64,000 nucleotides of DNA from Meira nashicola (taxonomy: Eukaryota > Basidiomycota > Exobasidiomycetes > Exobasidiales > Brachybasidiaceae). Numbering within the stretch: the stretch's first letter is position 1; each line of letters starts with the position of its first letter. Made by a program: the position numbers and the translations under genes. The stretch lies in contig BCJU01000005.1 in the NCBI GenBank assembly GCA_001600355.1, positions 466,099 to 530,098 of the forward strand. Direction: 5' to 3'. Shown here in pieces: positions 1 through 9,913 of this stretch. The notes beneath the pieces are model-generated. The model searched no databases. It saw only the letters and a list, made by a program, of their open reading frames with translations, and was not told the origin of the DNA.

Positions 1-744
1 TGAATTTGAATGTTGCGTCTTAGTATTTGGTGTTATTCCTTGTAAGATAGTACTTGTTGGACTTGAACGACCTGAATGTTTTTCTTCCTTTGCAATAATA
101 TTCTCACGGTGACCAGAAGTGGAATATGTAGGTGTATGTTGGGAGACCTTTGGAGAAGGAGGTGCATTGATAAGTTGTCTAAGCTCATTCATTCTTTGCG
201 TCGTTGGTGAAGGCGGAGTGACACTATGACCAGATGCAGTAGGACTGTGTGGATATTGCACCCTTTGAGGAGAAGATGGAGCGTTTATAAGCTCTCTTAA
301 TTCGTTCATCTTTCTTGTTGGTGAAGGTGGATTTTCACGGTGATTGAAAGAATGAGAGTTTTGCGAATTATGTGAACTTGGACCATTTATAAGTTCTCTA
401 AGTTCGTTCATCCTTTGTGTAACAGGTGAAGGTGGACTTTCAATATAATTTGAGCCTGTTGAACTATGTATAGAAGATTGCCTTTCCAGTTGAACTTGAA
501 GTCTTTTATTCTTATTACCATCTGCTTCACTTGAGAATGGCTGTTTTCGTTTACGATCTTGTACTTGTCGTTTAAATAGGCTAATGTCTGCATCCAAAGG
601 AAGGTCGACTTGTAAAGTATTTTGAAATTGACCTAGCTGTCCTTGAGTGACAGACAAAGACACAGCTGAAATTGGTAGCAATGCAAATACGACTGGTAAA
701 ATAAATAACATGATTGATAGTATTTCTAAACAGAAAAGTACCAT
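1..744 (-). CDS. Secreted proline/serine-rich repeat protein, 3' part outside window
   Basis: The frame is open from an ATG at 744 (a second in-frame ATG at 711 fits a signal peptide equally well) to the window edge, so the C-terminus is missing. The N-terminus is strongly hydrophobic (core MLFILPVVFALLPISAVS) and looks like a cleavable signal peptide. A Lys-Arg site (SLFKRQ) follows about 45 residues after 711, as in the other secreted families here. The body contains three imperfect copies of a short unit, PPSP followed by RMNELRELIN (variants RKMNELRELIN and RMNELRQLIN), separated by Ser/His/Asn-rich linkers. The RMNELR core resembles the QRKMNELRNAGHI block of the 31.9-40.4 kb family, which may reflect distant kinship. 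No known enzyme domain is visible. I infer a secreted, possibly effector-like protein of unknown function. Confidence 0.7.
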   Translation of the reverse strand, partial: MVLFCLEILSIMLFILPVVFALLPISAVSLSVTQGQLGQFQNTLQVDLPLDADISLFKRQVQDRKRKQPFSSEADGNKNKRLQVQLERQSSIHSSTGSNYIESPPSPVTQRMNELRELINGPSSHNSQNSHSFNHRENPPSPTRKMNELRELINAPSSPQRVQYPHSPTASGHSVTPPSPTTQRMNELRQLINAPPSPKVSQHTPTYSTSGHRENIIAKEEKHSGRSSPTSTILQGITPNTKTQHSNS

Positions 745-1102
745 GAAAATGATGGAAGAAAGAAATAAAACATAACAAAAATAACTTGAGAAAGTATGAT
801 CATCATTTTTATGATTAATTATGCCATAATTTTACTCAACGCCGACAGGCCCGAAATGACGTCCCAATCTAACGGTTTCAACGGATTCAAATGAACCCCA
901 CAGCCAATAAAATCATTTCACTGCCCCGAAGATACGTGCATGAATGGGGCTAAACAATACTTATCGATAAGAGTAGGATAAAGAACGTGGGCAAGACAAT
1001 CAAAACCAACCCTGCCCTTAGAGAATTGATTCTAGGAATGATGAGATAAATTTCTAGGAACACAACTACAACTGAAGAAGAAAACAAAGTATGGCAAACT
1101 AC
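745..1102. promoter_or_regulatory. Intergenic region, 5' side of the 744 gene
   Basis: No convincing gene is present. It holds the upstream region of the minus-strand gene starting at 744 and the 3' flank of the gene ending at 1103. TGCCCCGAA at about 922-930 and TGGGGCTA at about 945-952 are copies of the GGGGCTA/TAGCCCC box seen before many secreted-protein genes in this window. Confidence 0.4.
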
Positions 1103-2000
1103 CTATGCTTGCTTTTTGGGGTTATTTTTTTCTCGACGATTACGAAATAATTCTTGTTTACGTGAGAGTACATTTTCAATTTCAGCTCTTGCCATTTCTC
1201 TTGCTAAAGGCATAGTCTTAGCTTTTCCTTGATGATTTAATTGATGAGCTCTAAGAGGAATATAACGATGTTTTGCAATTCTTGTAGGAACATTTGAAGG
1301 ATCAAAACGTGCTAAAGAAGGATCTTTATCTGCCATTGCTGACCAATAAGCATCTCTTTCTTGTCTACGATTATTTCTTTCTTGTATCTTTTCTTCTCCC
1401 ATTCTTATTGCATCGGCTTCTTTATAATTTCCTTTTTTCATCAATTCTTCAGCATGTCTGGCGACCATTTGCTTCACAGTATCATATCCTTCTGGTCTTT
1501 GTTTCTTCTTTCGATGTAAAACATCTTCGGTAAAAAGTTTAAGTTCTGACGACGTTCTTTTTATACCACTTTTCGATGTATGAGACAATTTACTGGTAGA
1601 AGAAAGTGAATCTGTTAAAGCAATCAAGTCAGCTTCTAAACAAACGAATATTCAACACTCATAACATACCTGAAGGACCGTGAGAAGTGCCTGCATTCAT
1701 GTGCTTATCCAATGCTTGTTGTAGAGTGATGTGATCATCATTCAAGAACATTTCAAGTGCGTTTAATGCTTTACGATCTGTGTCAGGGAGTGATGAAGGG
1801 AGCGATGGAGTAGATAATTTACGCTTTTCAGACGAATCTAGAATCATATGTGGATCATCTGAAGATCCTGGGCTGGATTGTGGAGAAGAAGGAGCTTGAC
1901 GCTTTTCGAGTGTATTGAAAATCAAATCAGGTTCCTTCGCAATTACCATGCAATAGCTTGTACTGAATAAGATAGTGGCGAATAATATAGAGAATCGCAT
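1103..2000 (-). CDS. Secreted PLRAHQL-family protein, one intron
   Basis: Two exons, 2000-1670 and 1611-1103, joined across a 58-nt intron with a GTATGT donor and a TTTAACAG acceptor; the splice keeps frame and gives about 279 residues. The N-terminus (MRFSILFATILFSTSYC) is a signal peptide, followed by an EKRQ Kex2-like site. The first exon carries a helical block, ALNALEMFLNDDHITLQQAL, matched in the next gene. The second exon carries the family core: a basic segment, a Trp, a DPS motif, then YIPLRAHQLNHQGKAKTM and a Lys/Arg-rich tail. Two paralogues lie directly upstream in the same orientation. No LxLxL or DLNxxP motif is seen here. Function is unknown; secretion and rapid duplication suggest an effector-like role. 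Confidence 0.75.
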
Positions 2001-2139
2001 CTTGAGATGGTAATGATGGATAAGATCAAATTCAAGAGCTCGGTAGAATGCGAGTTTTATAATGTGTATTTCACTTCATCCCCGTATGCAAGTCCCGAAA
2101 TTGGGTTTTATCGATCATGCCCCGTGGTTAATACTTTCT

Positions 2140-3046
2140 TTATGGTTTCTTTAGCCTGTTCTCTGCCTTATGTTTGTTTACACGTTTAAGAGAAAGTTCT
2201 CTCTCAATTTCTTCTTTGGCCACTTGAGTTGCAATTTCCATAGTAGGAGCTTTACCTTGATGGTGTAATTGGTGTGCACGAAGGGGAACATAATCCTTTC
2301 TTGATAATCTTTTGGGTACTTGTGTTTTCATTTCACGTGCTTTTGATGGATCTGTTTTTGCAATATTTCTCCATGTTTTCATTAATTCATATTTACGTTG
2401 TAATCGTTGCTTTAATTTATCTTTTGCCATACTTAATGCAATTTCATCAGACTTTGTTGTACCTTCAGCAATATACTTTTCCGCAAATCGAGCAATACGT
2501 TGTTTACCGCTATCATAACCAGCTGGCTTTTTTCTGCCACCATGACGTAGAACTTGATTGGAAAACGGCTTGATATCCTTTATAGGCTCATCAGTCATTG
2601 TATGAGAAGGTGAAATAACGGAATTAGAAATAGGTTCAGAGGCTGCAAAATAATAAAGCTTTTCGACGTCAGCGTATCAATGAATGAAACTCCAAATAAA
2701 TCAACTTACCCGTCAAATCTTTGTTATGAACATTATGTCTTCCCATCGCTTGTGCAAATGTTAATCCATCATTTTTGAAAAACATTCTTGCAGCTTTAAG
2801 TGCATCTTGATCTTCTTTTGAAAGTTTAGGTACTTTACGTTCTCTTTTTCGTTTTGGTTTAGAATATTCTTGTACCGTACTCATAGGGCTCGAGTGTGAT
2901 TCATCAACTTGACGTTTTTTAATTGCAACTGGTTCAGAAATACTCAAAACAGTAACGATCGAGCATAATCCAATAAAAAAGGCAAACCAAAACATTGCAA
3001 ATGGTGATTTTGGTAGAAAGTGGAGATTATGTCCCGCTTGGTTCAT
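2140..3046 (-). CDS. Secreted PLRAHQL-family protein, one intron
   Basis: Exons 3046-2710 and 2642-2140 flank a 67-nt intron (GTAAGT donor, TTTTGCAG acceptor) at a position matching that of the preceding paralogue; the product is about 279 residues. The start may be 3046 or the in-frame ATG at 2995, which begins directly at the hydrophobic segment MFWFAFFIGLCSIVTVLS. A KKRQ site follows. The first exon has the helical block ending FAQAMGRHN; the second carries KPAGYDSGKQRIARFAEKY, then W-x-x-IAKTDPSKARE, then DYVPLRAHQLHHQGKAPTM and a basic C-terminus. It is a close tandem paralogue of the genes at 1103-2000 and 3278-4303. Role unknown. Confidence 0.75.
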
Positions 3047-3277
3047 TGGTAATACGCAAAATTCACCTGCAATCGCACAGCCACAAGATAGCGTTTAGAA
3101 CATGGCATCACAACTTCTCTTTTTCATAGGGCAATGTCGTGATTTGCCGTATAAGATTCACCGTAGCTCTTCGGACAGTGTATTGTCAAACAAGCAAAAG
3201 GTATAGATATGCATTACTATCTATAAATGGTTACAATACCGACAAAACTATCTATCTTAAACAAGCTCAATATCGAT

Positions 3278-4303
3278 TCATTGCCTTTTGCTTTTCAGCT
3301 TTTTTGCTTGCTTGTACTGTCGTTTGCGTGAAAGCGCTTCGTCATGCTCGGTATAGGCCATCCTTAATGCATCTTCCATAGTAGGAGCCTTCCCTTGATG
3401 ATCCAATTGATGAGCTCGAAGAGGAACATACTCCTTTTTTGATAATCTTTTAGGTACTATTGTTCCCATTTCACGAGCTTTAGATGGATCGGTTCCTGCA
3501 ATTCTTCGCCAAGTATCCCATTCGTTCGATTTACGTTGCCTTTTTCGATCGAGTTCAAATTTTGCCAGCCTCAATGCAATCTTATCATCAGTTGTCGTAC
3601 CCGAATTGATATACTTTTCAGCAAATCGTGCAATCGTTTGTTCATTCGTATCGTACCCTACCGGTCTTTTGCCGCTAGTGTGTCGCAGAACATCGCTGGA
3701 AAAAGGCTTGACGCTACCCGTAACACGACGGAAATCCTCTTTCATTGTTTGCGGCGTTGTAATAACTGAAGGATGCATAAAATTACCTACAGCACGACTG
3801 GCAGGACGAACATTAAGCGGTAGAGCATTACCGAGCGAAAGATCAAGTGTCACTTTCGTCAAACTTTCATGCGCTCGAAGATGTGTTGGATTTGACCCTT
3901 CAGATAAGCCGACCCGATCAATCAGATTTTGAGTACTTGACTCGCCGTGCGCCATAGTAGATTGAGGTGAATGTGGTTTGTCCTTCATAAATCTAGCCCG
4001 AAAAGACTTTTTTTCATCCTTGTCAGTATTGTGAGATCTCCGCTTTGCTGGTCTGCTTGACGATGAGCTATGCGATGATGAGTCATCATTTTGACGTTTC
4101 TTCAAAATATTGGAATCTGCAGATCGGTCGGTTACAACAAGATCCACACCAGAGATAGATCTACATAAAAACAGGTAGAAATATACGAATCCCAAAATCC
4201 AAATGGAAAAGATCGATATGTTGTTTCTGCGACTCCTATGAATGTCTTGTGAGTTCTGGTGGTGCACACGAAAGATTGAGTTGGTCATAATATACGAACT
4301 CAT
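3278..4303 (-). CDS. PLRAHQL-family protein with LxLxL (EAR-like) motif
   Basis: Single-exon gene of 341 residues. A hydrophobic segment (ISIFSIWILGFVYFYLFLC) near residues 28-48 would act as signal peptide or anchor, followed by LKKRQ. The C-terminal half repeats the family core of the two genes downstream (GKRPVGYDT, DPSKAREM, KEYVPLRAHQL, HQGKAPTM). The helical block of its paralogues is replaced by a different middle part containing QNLIDRVGLSEG followed by TLDLSLGN. LDLSL fits the LxLxL form of the plant EAR motif, and the same pairing of NLIDRVG with an EAR motif occurs at the C-terminus of the unrelated gene 27903-29147. Basic stretches (RPAKRRSH) could be nuclear signals. A GCCCCG box lies at 4332-4337. 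Inference: candidate host-nuclear effector. Confidence 0.75.
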   Translation of the reverse strand: MSSYIMTNSIFRVHHQNSQDIHRSRRNNISIFSIWILGFVYFYLFLCRSISGVDLVVTDRSADSNILKKRQNDDSSSHSSSSSRPAKRRSHNTDKDEKKSFRARFMKDKPHSPQSTMAHGESSTQNLIDRVGLSEGSNPTHLRAHESLTKVTLDLSLGNALPLNVRPASRAVGNFMHPSVITTPQTMKEDFRRVTGSVKPFSSDVLRHTSGKRPVGYDTNEQTIARFAEKYINSGTTTDDKIALRLAKFELDRKRQRKSNEWDTWRRIAGTDPSKAREMGTIVPKRLSKKEYVPLRAHQLDHQGKAPTMEDALRMAYTEHDEALSRKRQYKQAKKLKSKRQ

Positions 4304-4379
4304 TGTCTGTCTTGTCTTGCATTATTCCTCAGCCCCGCTTGATATCCGCAAACTGTTCGAATTTTATTGCTGAGCGCTT

Positions 4380-4988
4380 TTAAGCATCCTTCTTTCGATC
4401 TGAATGACCAAGATTATGTTCAGGAGCGATTTGATCACGTACGATTTGTTTCAATTCTTTCAATTCTGGGAACCCATCTTTAATCTTGCGATCCCACAAG
4501 AGCACAATCTTTCCATCTTCGAATGTTCCGATTGCGCCCTTTTCGCCTTCTGTGGGAGAACTTGTTGATTCTTTGTGATTGCGATAAAGCCATACTCTGA
4601 ATCTACCACCTGTTTCAGGTCGATTACAAGGAATTAATTGTATGCTCTTTAAACCGACCGAAGAAGCATATTTTCCTCCACTTTTACTTTGCTCGGGTGT
4701 TGATTGTTGTTGCTCTTGTTTATCTTCAAAGGTGATGAATAACTCTGTTTGAACCCAAGTAGCTCTATGTTGCCATCGACATCTATTACAGTATTCGATC
4801 ACAATAGTCGGTAATAATGCATCACCAAATGCATCTGCACTTTTGATTGGAGGAATGAATTCTTGCCAGTTAGTTGAACTTTCTGATCCTTTCGACTTCG
4901 TATTTGTACTGATATATGGTTGATTAGGTGCACAATTGCCCGTATCGCAATCATTATTCCCTCCAGCTAGTGATTGATTGCTCGACAT
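4380..4988 (-). CDS. Rdx-family (SelW/SelT/SelH-like) protein, cysteine form
   Basis: The 202-residue product carries the Rdx signature: a beta strand leading into a CxxC redox pair (EYCNRCRWQHRATWVQTEL), followed by a strand of the type VGLKSIQLIPC, then GGRFRVWLYR and a C-terminal LLWDRKIKDGFPELKELKQ helix. Fungal members of this thioredoxin-like family use cysteine where animal SelW, SelT and SelH use selenocysteine. The N-terminal 45 residues and a Gln/Ser-rich insert are low complexity. No signal peptide is seen, so the protein is probably cytosolic, with a general redox role inferred from the family. It is a conserved gene beside the secreted families rather than part of them. Confidence 0.88.
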   Translation of the reverse strand: MSSNQSLAGGNNDCDTGNCAPNQPYISTNTKSKGSESSTNWQEFIPPIKSADAFGDALLPTIVIEYCNRCRWQHRATWVQTELFITFEDKQEQQQSTPEQSKSGGKYASSVGLKSIQLIPCNRPETGGRFRVWLYRNHKESTSSPTEGEKGAIGTFEDGKIVLLWDRKIKDGFPELKELKQIVRDQIAPEHNLGHSDRKKDA

Positions 4989-5480
4989 TGCGAATGAATG
5001 CTGGTGGAAGGTTGACAGAAGAATGAATCAAGAGGTAACTCTTATCACACACGCTAAAAACAAAGATTACGTAATGTTCAACGCGCAGATTAATTTTTTT
5101 CAGCACGCATTCATTCACAGCATCGCGGAAAGCGTTTCTCGCCATCGGGGCGAATGTATGCGTTGTAGAAATGGAAAATGTAACCAAACTTGACTTACAA
5201 TTTGTCAGTAAAGGCTAACAATGCAGCATTGAAAACTTCAAGGGGCGTTCTTGTAACACGTTTCAACCGTCTTTAACTGTGGTGGTTCTGTATATGCAGG
5301 ATATTGTGATTCCGATTTCTAAATGCAAATAAAACATATAACATGTTTTAATGGCGTACACTTTATGGTCGCCGCGAAAGTTTGTCAGCTTGTTCAATGA
5401 GTATGAACTGTATGTAAACCCTAAAATAAAGAGCTTTTTTCTCTTCCAAACTTTCCATACAGATAAATTCAATTCCTACA
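4989..5480. other. Intergenic region between divergent genes
   Basis: Shared 5' region of the minus-strand Rdx gene and the plus-strand small secreted protein. Short open frames exist but none has a homologue, a signal peptide or coding-like composition that I can support. Confidence 0.4.
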
Positions 5481-5834
5481 ATGATTTTTATCCAATTATT
5501 TTTGGTTACTCTTTTTGTTTCTCTTTTCAACATTTCATTAGCAAGTGATAATAATGATCAAATTGGACCAAATCGCAACAATCCCTCAAATGAGATCCGG
5601 ATTCCTCGACGACCTAGACTGGCAATAAATCGATCACCATCAACAACAATACGTCATCGTGGTAATCGTTCTATGACGGTAGGTCAATCAAGTGGCGTTT
5701 CAAAGAATTATATTACCAGTCATGTTTTGAGTAGAAAGGCTATCAAAAAAGCTCATAAGAATGTTCAAAGTCGTGCTCTTCAACGTAAATCTAGCGCTAA
5801 TCGTGGTCTTGGGAAAGTTGCACCAGAAGCGTAA
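5481..5834 (+). CDS. Small basic secreted protein
   Basis: A 117-residue single-exon product that begins with a clear signal peptide (MIFIQLFLVTLFVSLFNISLAS). The mature part is highly basic (multiple RR, KK and RKA groups), contains no cysteine and has no domain I recognise. The ATG at 5481 is chosen because the hydrophobic core starts there. The neighbour at 5939-7381 is convergent, leaving about 100 nt between stops. Its size, charge and secretion signal resemble other orphan secreted proteins in this window, but no shared motif was found. Confidence 0.65.
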   Translation: MIFIQLFLVTLFVSLFNISLASDNNDQIGPNRNNPSNEIRIPRRPRLAINRSPSTTIRHRGNRSMTVGQSSGVSKNYITSHVLSRKAIKKAHKNVQSRALQRKSSANRGLGKVAPEA

Positions 5835-5938
5835 GCAAATCAAAGTTTGTCTTTTATACAAATCATCCTCTCAATTCTGTTTTCGTACACATGTCATTCA
5901 GTTCGTATACATTCATCAATCATTAAACACATCCCCCA

Positions 5939-7381
5939 TTATGAAGAAAGATTACTTAAGATGCTATTCCGTAACGTGTTTGGCGTATTCGTTTCTTTCG
6001 TCATTTCTGTCAAGTAAACAGCACTATTTCGATTGCTTGCTGCATCAAAAGGCCCTTCATGTTGTGTTGTATGACTTTCATCTTGAGTTAGATTAATCAC
6101 ATTTTGGTTTCCATGTTGAACAATACTCTGCAGGGATCCTATCGTACCGGGTGAATGTGAAATTGAAGAACTGCTTCCTTTACGAACAAGATCACTCAAT
6201 TCAGGCGCACCTTGATTAATAAAAAAGAATTCCATATGTTCATCTTCTGATTTTTCATTATCAGGTCCAACGATTGGTTCACGATGAATATGAACTTGAT
6301 CAGAAAAGTCAAGAAGAGAAGATGATCTTCTTTCGATGCCCGTTAATCCTGCCGAAGCAGCACGATCTTCTTCACTTTCTAAACTGACTTGATGTTGATG
6401 CATGTGTATATCCAATCTAGGTGCAGAAGTACGTCTTGATGAAGTTTCAAAGTAAGCAGGAGGACTATTACCTGATAACCTGCTAAACCTACGCGATTCT
6501 TTATTGAATACGTTTAAACCTTTTTGCTTTTCAGCATCTTCGAAAGCCATCATTCCTGTCTGATCTTTGCGTTTTCGATAACAAAATAGAGCAAGTAAAA
6601 TAATCAAAATTAATGCTGCTGCTCCTCCGATCGCAATACCTGCAATTGTTCCGGCTGAAAGATTGCTTGTAGATTGATGATCTTGTTGTAAACCCGATCC
6701 AAGATTTCCATTCATATTACCTGAACTTGACGTAGAAGACGGTAGAAAACTAGTTCCAGAAGATATTGGAGCGATAGTTTGTGAGCTGTTCGTTGGCTTT
6801 GTCGTATTTCCCGTACCAGTAGGATTCGATCCTGATGCAGCAGTTTGAGTAGCATTTGGAGCGAATGTATTGCTTGGAGATGAATTGTTCGCCGGTGATG
6901 GTTGCAAAGAAGTTGAATTGACAGCAGAAGGGGCAGATGCGCTTGGAGTTGATTGTCCTTGTCCTTGTGCCTGAGTTGTATTATTTTGATTTTGGTTGTT
7001 ACTGCTATTATTCTTATTATTATCATTATTGTTGTTGTTATTGTTGTTATTATTAGGAGAAGTTGAATTAGATGGACTTGGTGATGGTGCAGGTGTAGAT
7101 GATTGAGCTGGTTCCTTCGACGGTGACTGTGATTGTGAAGTACTTTTCGATTGCGAAGGTGTGGTTGAACTTTGGCTTTGCGACTTTGATGAGGTGGATG
7201 AGCTTGATGAGGTTGTAGATGTTTGCGAGCTGTTGCCTTGATTGCTCGATCCATCATCACTGGCAGAACGACGGCTAACATCATAATTGTCCGAATTCTT
7301 ACTCATCTTGTCAACGGGAGTATATGGGGATGGGTGATAAGAATGAACGATGTAACTCGAGTAGATCTGATTCTTTTGCAT
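5939..7381 (-). CDS. Ser/Thr/Asn-rich single-pass membrane protein
   Basis: The 480-residue product has an extended low-complexity N-terminal half (Ser/Thr/Gln-rich with a run of about ten Asn). One membrane segment follows (GTIAGIAIGGAAALILIILLALFCY, about residues 245-270), then a RKRK stop-transfer and a cytoplasmic tail of about 200 residues. This layout resembles fungal cell-surface sensors or glycoproteins of the Mid2/Wsc/SKG6 type: an O-glycosylated stalk, a glycine-rich transmembrane helix and a polar tail. No N-terminal signal peptide is visible from this ATG, so either an upstream exon is missing or the single segment acts as signal-anchor. A start at the internal ATG 24 codons on is also possible. 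Function is inferred from architecture only. Confidence 0.7.
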   Translation of the reverse strand: MQKNQIYSSYIVHSYHPSPYTPVDKMSKNSDNYDVSRRSASDDGSSNQGNSSQTSTTSSSSSTSSKSQSQSSTTPSQSKSTSQSQSPSKEPAQSSTPAPSPSPSNSTSPNNNNNNNNNNDNNKNNSSNNQNQNNTTQAQGQGQSTPSASAPSAVNSTSLQPSPANNSSPSNTFAPNATQTAASGSNPTGTGNTTKPTNSSQTIAPISSGTSFLPSSTSSSGNMNGNLGSGLQQDHQSTSNLSAGTIAGIAIGGAAALILIILLALFCYRKRKDQTGMMAFEDAEKQKGLNVFNKESRRFSRLSGNSPPAYFETSSRRTSAPRLDIHMHQHQVSLESEEDRAASAGLTGIERRSSSLLDFSDQVHIHREPIVGPDNEKSEDEHMEFFFINQGAPELSDLVRKGSSSSISHSPGTIGSLQSIVQHGNQNVINLTQDESHTTQHEGPFDAASNRNSAVYLTEMTKETNTPNTLRNSILSNLSS

Positions 7382-7993
7382 TTATACAAATTCAAAAGCC
7401 CGAAGTTTTCGCCCTTCAATGTGAGCCAGCGTGATCATTTTTTGCCAATTCAACTTTCATCTAACGCCTTCCGATAAGAGTTGTGAACTGCGCCTCATTG
7501 TGAATGCTGCTGCAAATTACTGCTTCATGTACGCCTTCTCGGCATTGTTATAGAAGTTCCTCCATGTGATGCTGCTCATCGTATTCTATCAGGAACACAA
7601 TATATGCATTGCCATTTCATTCATGATAACAGTTGATCTGCATTCGTTGCAGGAAGGAAAGAGAATCAATGCTGCTTGACGCAACAAGAAGATCGCACTA
7701 TAATCCGACGGCACAATATGAACCGAAATAAAGTGTGTGTGCAGCGCAGCGCGTGTTTGGGCGTAATAAATTTAAAATCAAATTCAGCAAAATGCCCGTG
7801 TTCTGCCATGCATCTCTTTACGCCCAATCTTTTTTAGCAAAGAATGCCTTTGGCTATTTTGCCTGTTTGTAGAAAGACAGCATGCAATCTTACGCCCAAA
7901 AAACGAGCTAAAGAATGGGAATCATTTAATCAACTATTTGCAGTTTTAACAATATAGAGGGAGATGGTCTATTGACTTTTATGTGTTTCAATC
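7382..7993. other. Intergenic region with repeated short motifs
   Basis: No supported gene. It holds a GCGCT-type pentamer tract at about 7739-7755 and three copies of the decamer TTACGCCCAA (or its complement) at about 7757, 7818 and 7889. It forms the 5' side of the membrane-protein gene and the 3' side of the first DLN gene. Confidence 0.4.
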
Positions 7994-9762
7994 TTATCTT
8001 ATCTTTTCAGATTTTTCAACGTCTTTTTGATGACTTTCTGCTTTTTTTCGAGCATGGTATTTTTTTGTGCTTTCGTTATTACTTCGATGATATTTTTCTA
8101 TTTCTGCCTGAAGTTCCGGAGTCTGTTATAATGATTATAATTAGAATTGGAATTGAACAAAATATAAAAATATTCACTCACCATCTTTGATGGATTTTGT
8201 TGACTAATAAAAGAAATAAAATGTCAGTGTTGAATCAATTATTAGAATAAAAATAACTTACGCTTCCTTAAACTTAGTCATTCTATTTTTATAATAACGC
8301 TTATTTGCTTCGCTTTTTGCTGCGTTTTGCTCAGCAGTAAGATTTGCTTTCCTCTTATGGCTGTATTTTCGATGAAATTCAGGATTTAAATTCTTATTGT
8401 GCCTATAGGTTTCCCTCTTCTTTTTTAGAAATTGATCGTAATCAACTCTATTCGCTTCTTTCCATTCATTCTTACGAAAAAGTGTAGTAAAACGTTTCTG
8501 TTGTTGTGGTGTTAATTCTTCTCCTTTTCGTACTCTTTCCATTAGACTAGCATATGATTGTCTTGAATTTAACTTTCGATTTTGATACGCATCAATACGT
8601 TTTTGTATCTGGGGAGTCATTTTGGATGGATTTTTCTGTGCTTCTTTCCATTTTTGTCGTTCTTTCTCATTTGTTGGATCTCGTCTTAGTCTTTTCTTTG
8701 GCATGTTCGGTAGTTCTGGTTGGGTTGAATCCTTTCGTTTCCAGGTTGATTCTCCTTCAAAGCTGCCATTGCTTGGTGGCGATTCAGGTTCAGGCTCGGG
8801 TGATTTATTCAAATCGATAGCACGCTTTTGCAAGCCTAAATGTAGATCTGTTGCAGCAGCTTTTTTAATTCTCTTTAGCTTTTTACTTTCTCTGTTCTTT
8901 CGTAAATGTTCTTCATATCTCATTTTATTTTGAGGATTTGCCTCTCGCCACTCTTTTGTCTTTTTTAGGGAATGGAACCGCTTGAGTTCATTTTGATTTA
9001 ATGGTACTTTATTGATAGCCAATTTTGCGTGTGATCTTGCACTACTCCTACGATTTGTCTCTTTATATCTTTCTCCCCATCTGAGTATTTCGGGTGTCTA
9101 TATTAAGTAGAAGTGAGTAAAAGGTAAACTAACAAATGACTTTTATCGGTATACATACCGTTTTTTTAGGGTCTTTTAGACTATATTGTCGTCTGTCAGT
9201 ATTATTTCCAATACATAAAACGTAATAAAGCATCACTTACCCTTCTTTATACAACATTCTTTTAAACCGTCGACTTTCGTTGTCTTTTATAATCCTGATT
9301 CTTCTCCGCTCTGCTTGTGAAGACTTTGTGTTTGTGCAAAAGTGGGAGTTGATATCAATAAAGCTTAGCTTAAATTTAAAATGGTATTATCATACTCACT
9401 GAAAAGTCTGGTCGGTTGCTATTCAAAGTATCCTTGTTCTCTTCGTACGCCAAAGTAGATCCCGTAGGATGATGTGTATGAGGAAAATAAGAAGATCCAA
9501 TATTGTCTGCTCTCCAAATTGATACCCTTGCTGAACTATCTGCGACTTCTTGCGGACTTTCTTCCTCTGGTGGAGGTTTATTTAAGTCAAGATTGAAAGT
9601 TTCACCTCTTTTGCGCATAACAATCGGTGGCAGAATACCAAGAGTGTTATGGAAGGAAGACGAAACAGCATTTCCACTAAGGTAGCTATTATAAGAATAT
9701 GTATTGCATATAAGCAATATTAAAATGTTAAGCGTGATCAAGAAACGACTATGATACACCAT
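7994..9762 (-). CDS. Secreted two-module DLNxxP (EAR-motif) protein, six exons
   Basis: I reconstruct six exons: 9762-9400, 9323-9241, 9180-9159, 9097-8262, 8203-8182 and 8122-7994. Five GT-AG introns lie between them and the product is about 484 residues. A hydrophobic signal peptide (FLITLNILILLICNTYS) is followed by RKRG and a peptide with DLNKPPPEEE. A second module starts with QKRA and has DLNKSPEPE. Each module then runs into a basic segment with DPxK, TPE and EWREA landmarks. Exons three and five are both exactly 22 nt and code for the same landmark (LKDPKKT and QQNPSKM). DLNxxP is one of the two forms of the plant EAR motif. Inference: secreted, Kex2-processed and possibly acting in a plant nucleus. 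Splice calls were made by eye and rest on frame and paralogue agreement. Confidence 0.75.
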
Positions 9763-9913
9763 GTTATTATTTGAAGATGATGTGTGCGATGAAATAAAAG
9801 GATGTGAACAAAGCTATACCACATACTGATTTTTGAAACTCATTCATCGGGCCGTAACGAGTTTTGTAAGAGTTTGTGTATGTACAGCTCTTGTTTAAGA
9901 ATTGAACTATGCA

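Noticed and set aside
1..600. CRISPR-like or satellite repeats
   Set aside because: The spaced repeats are in-frame protein repeats with codon-level variation; CRISPR arrays are not expected in a fungal nuclear genome.
6712..7284. Second minus-strand open frame of 190 codons inside the membrane-protein gene
   Set aside because: Its His/Gln/Leu-rich composition is what the Ser/Thr/Asn low-complexity DNA gives in another frame; no independent evidence.
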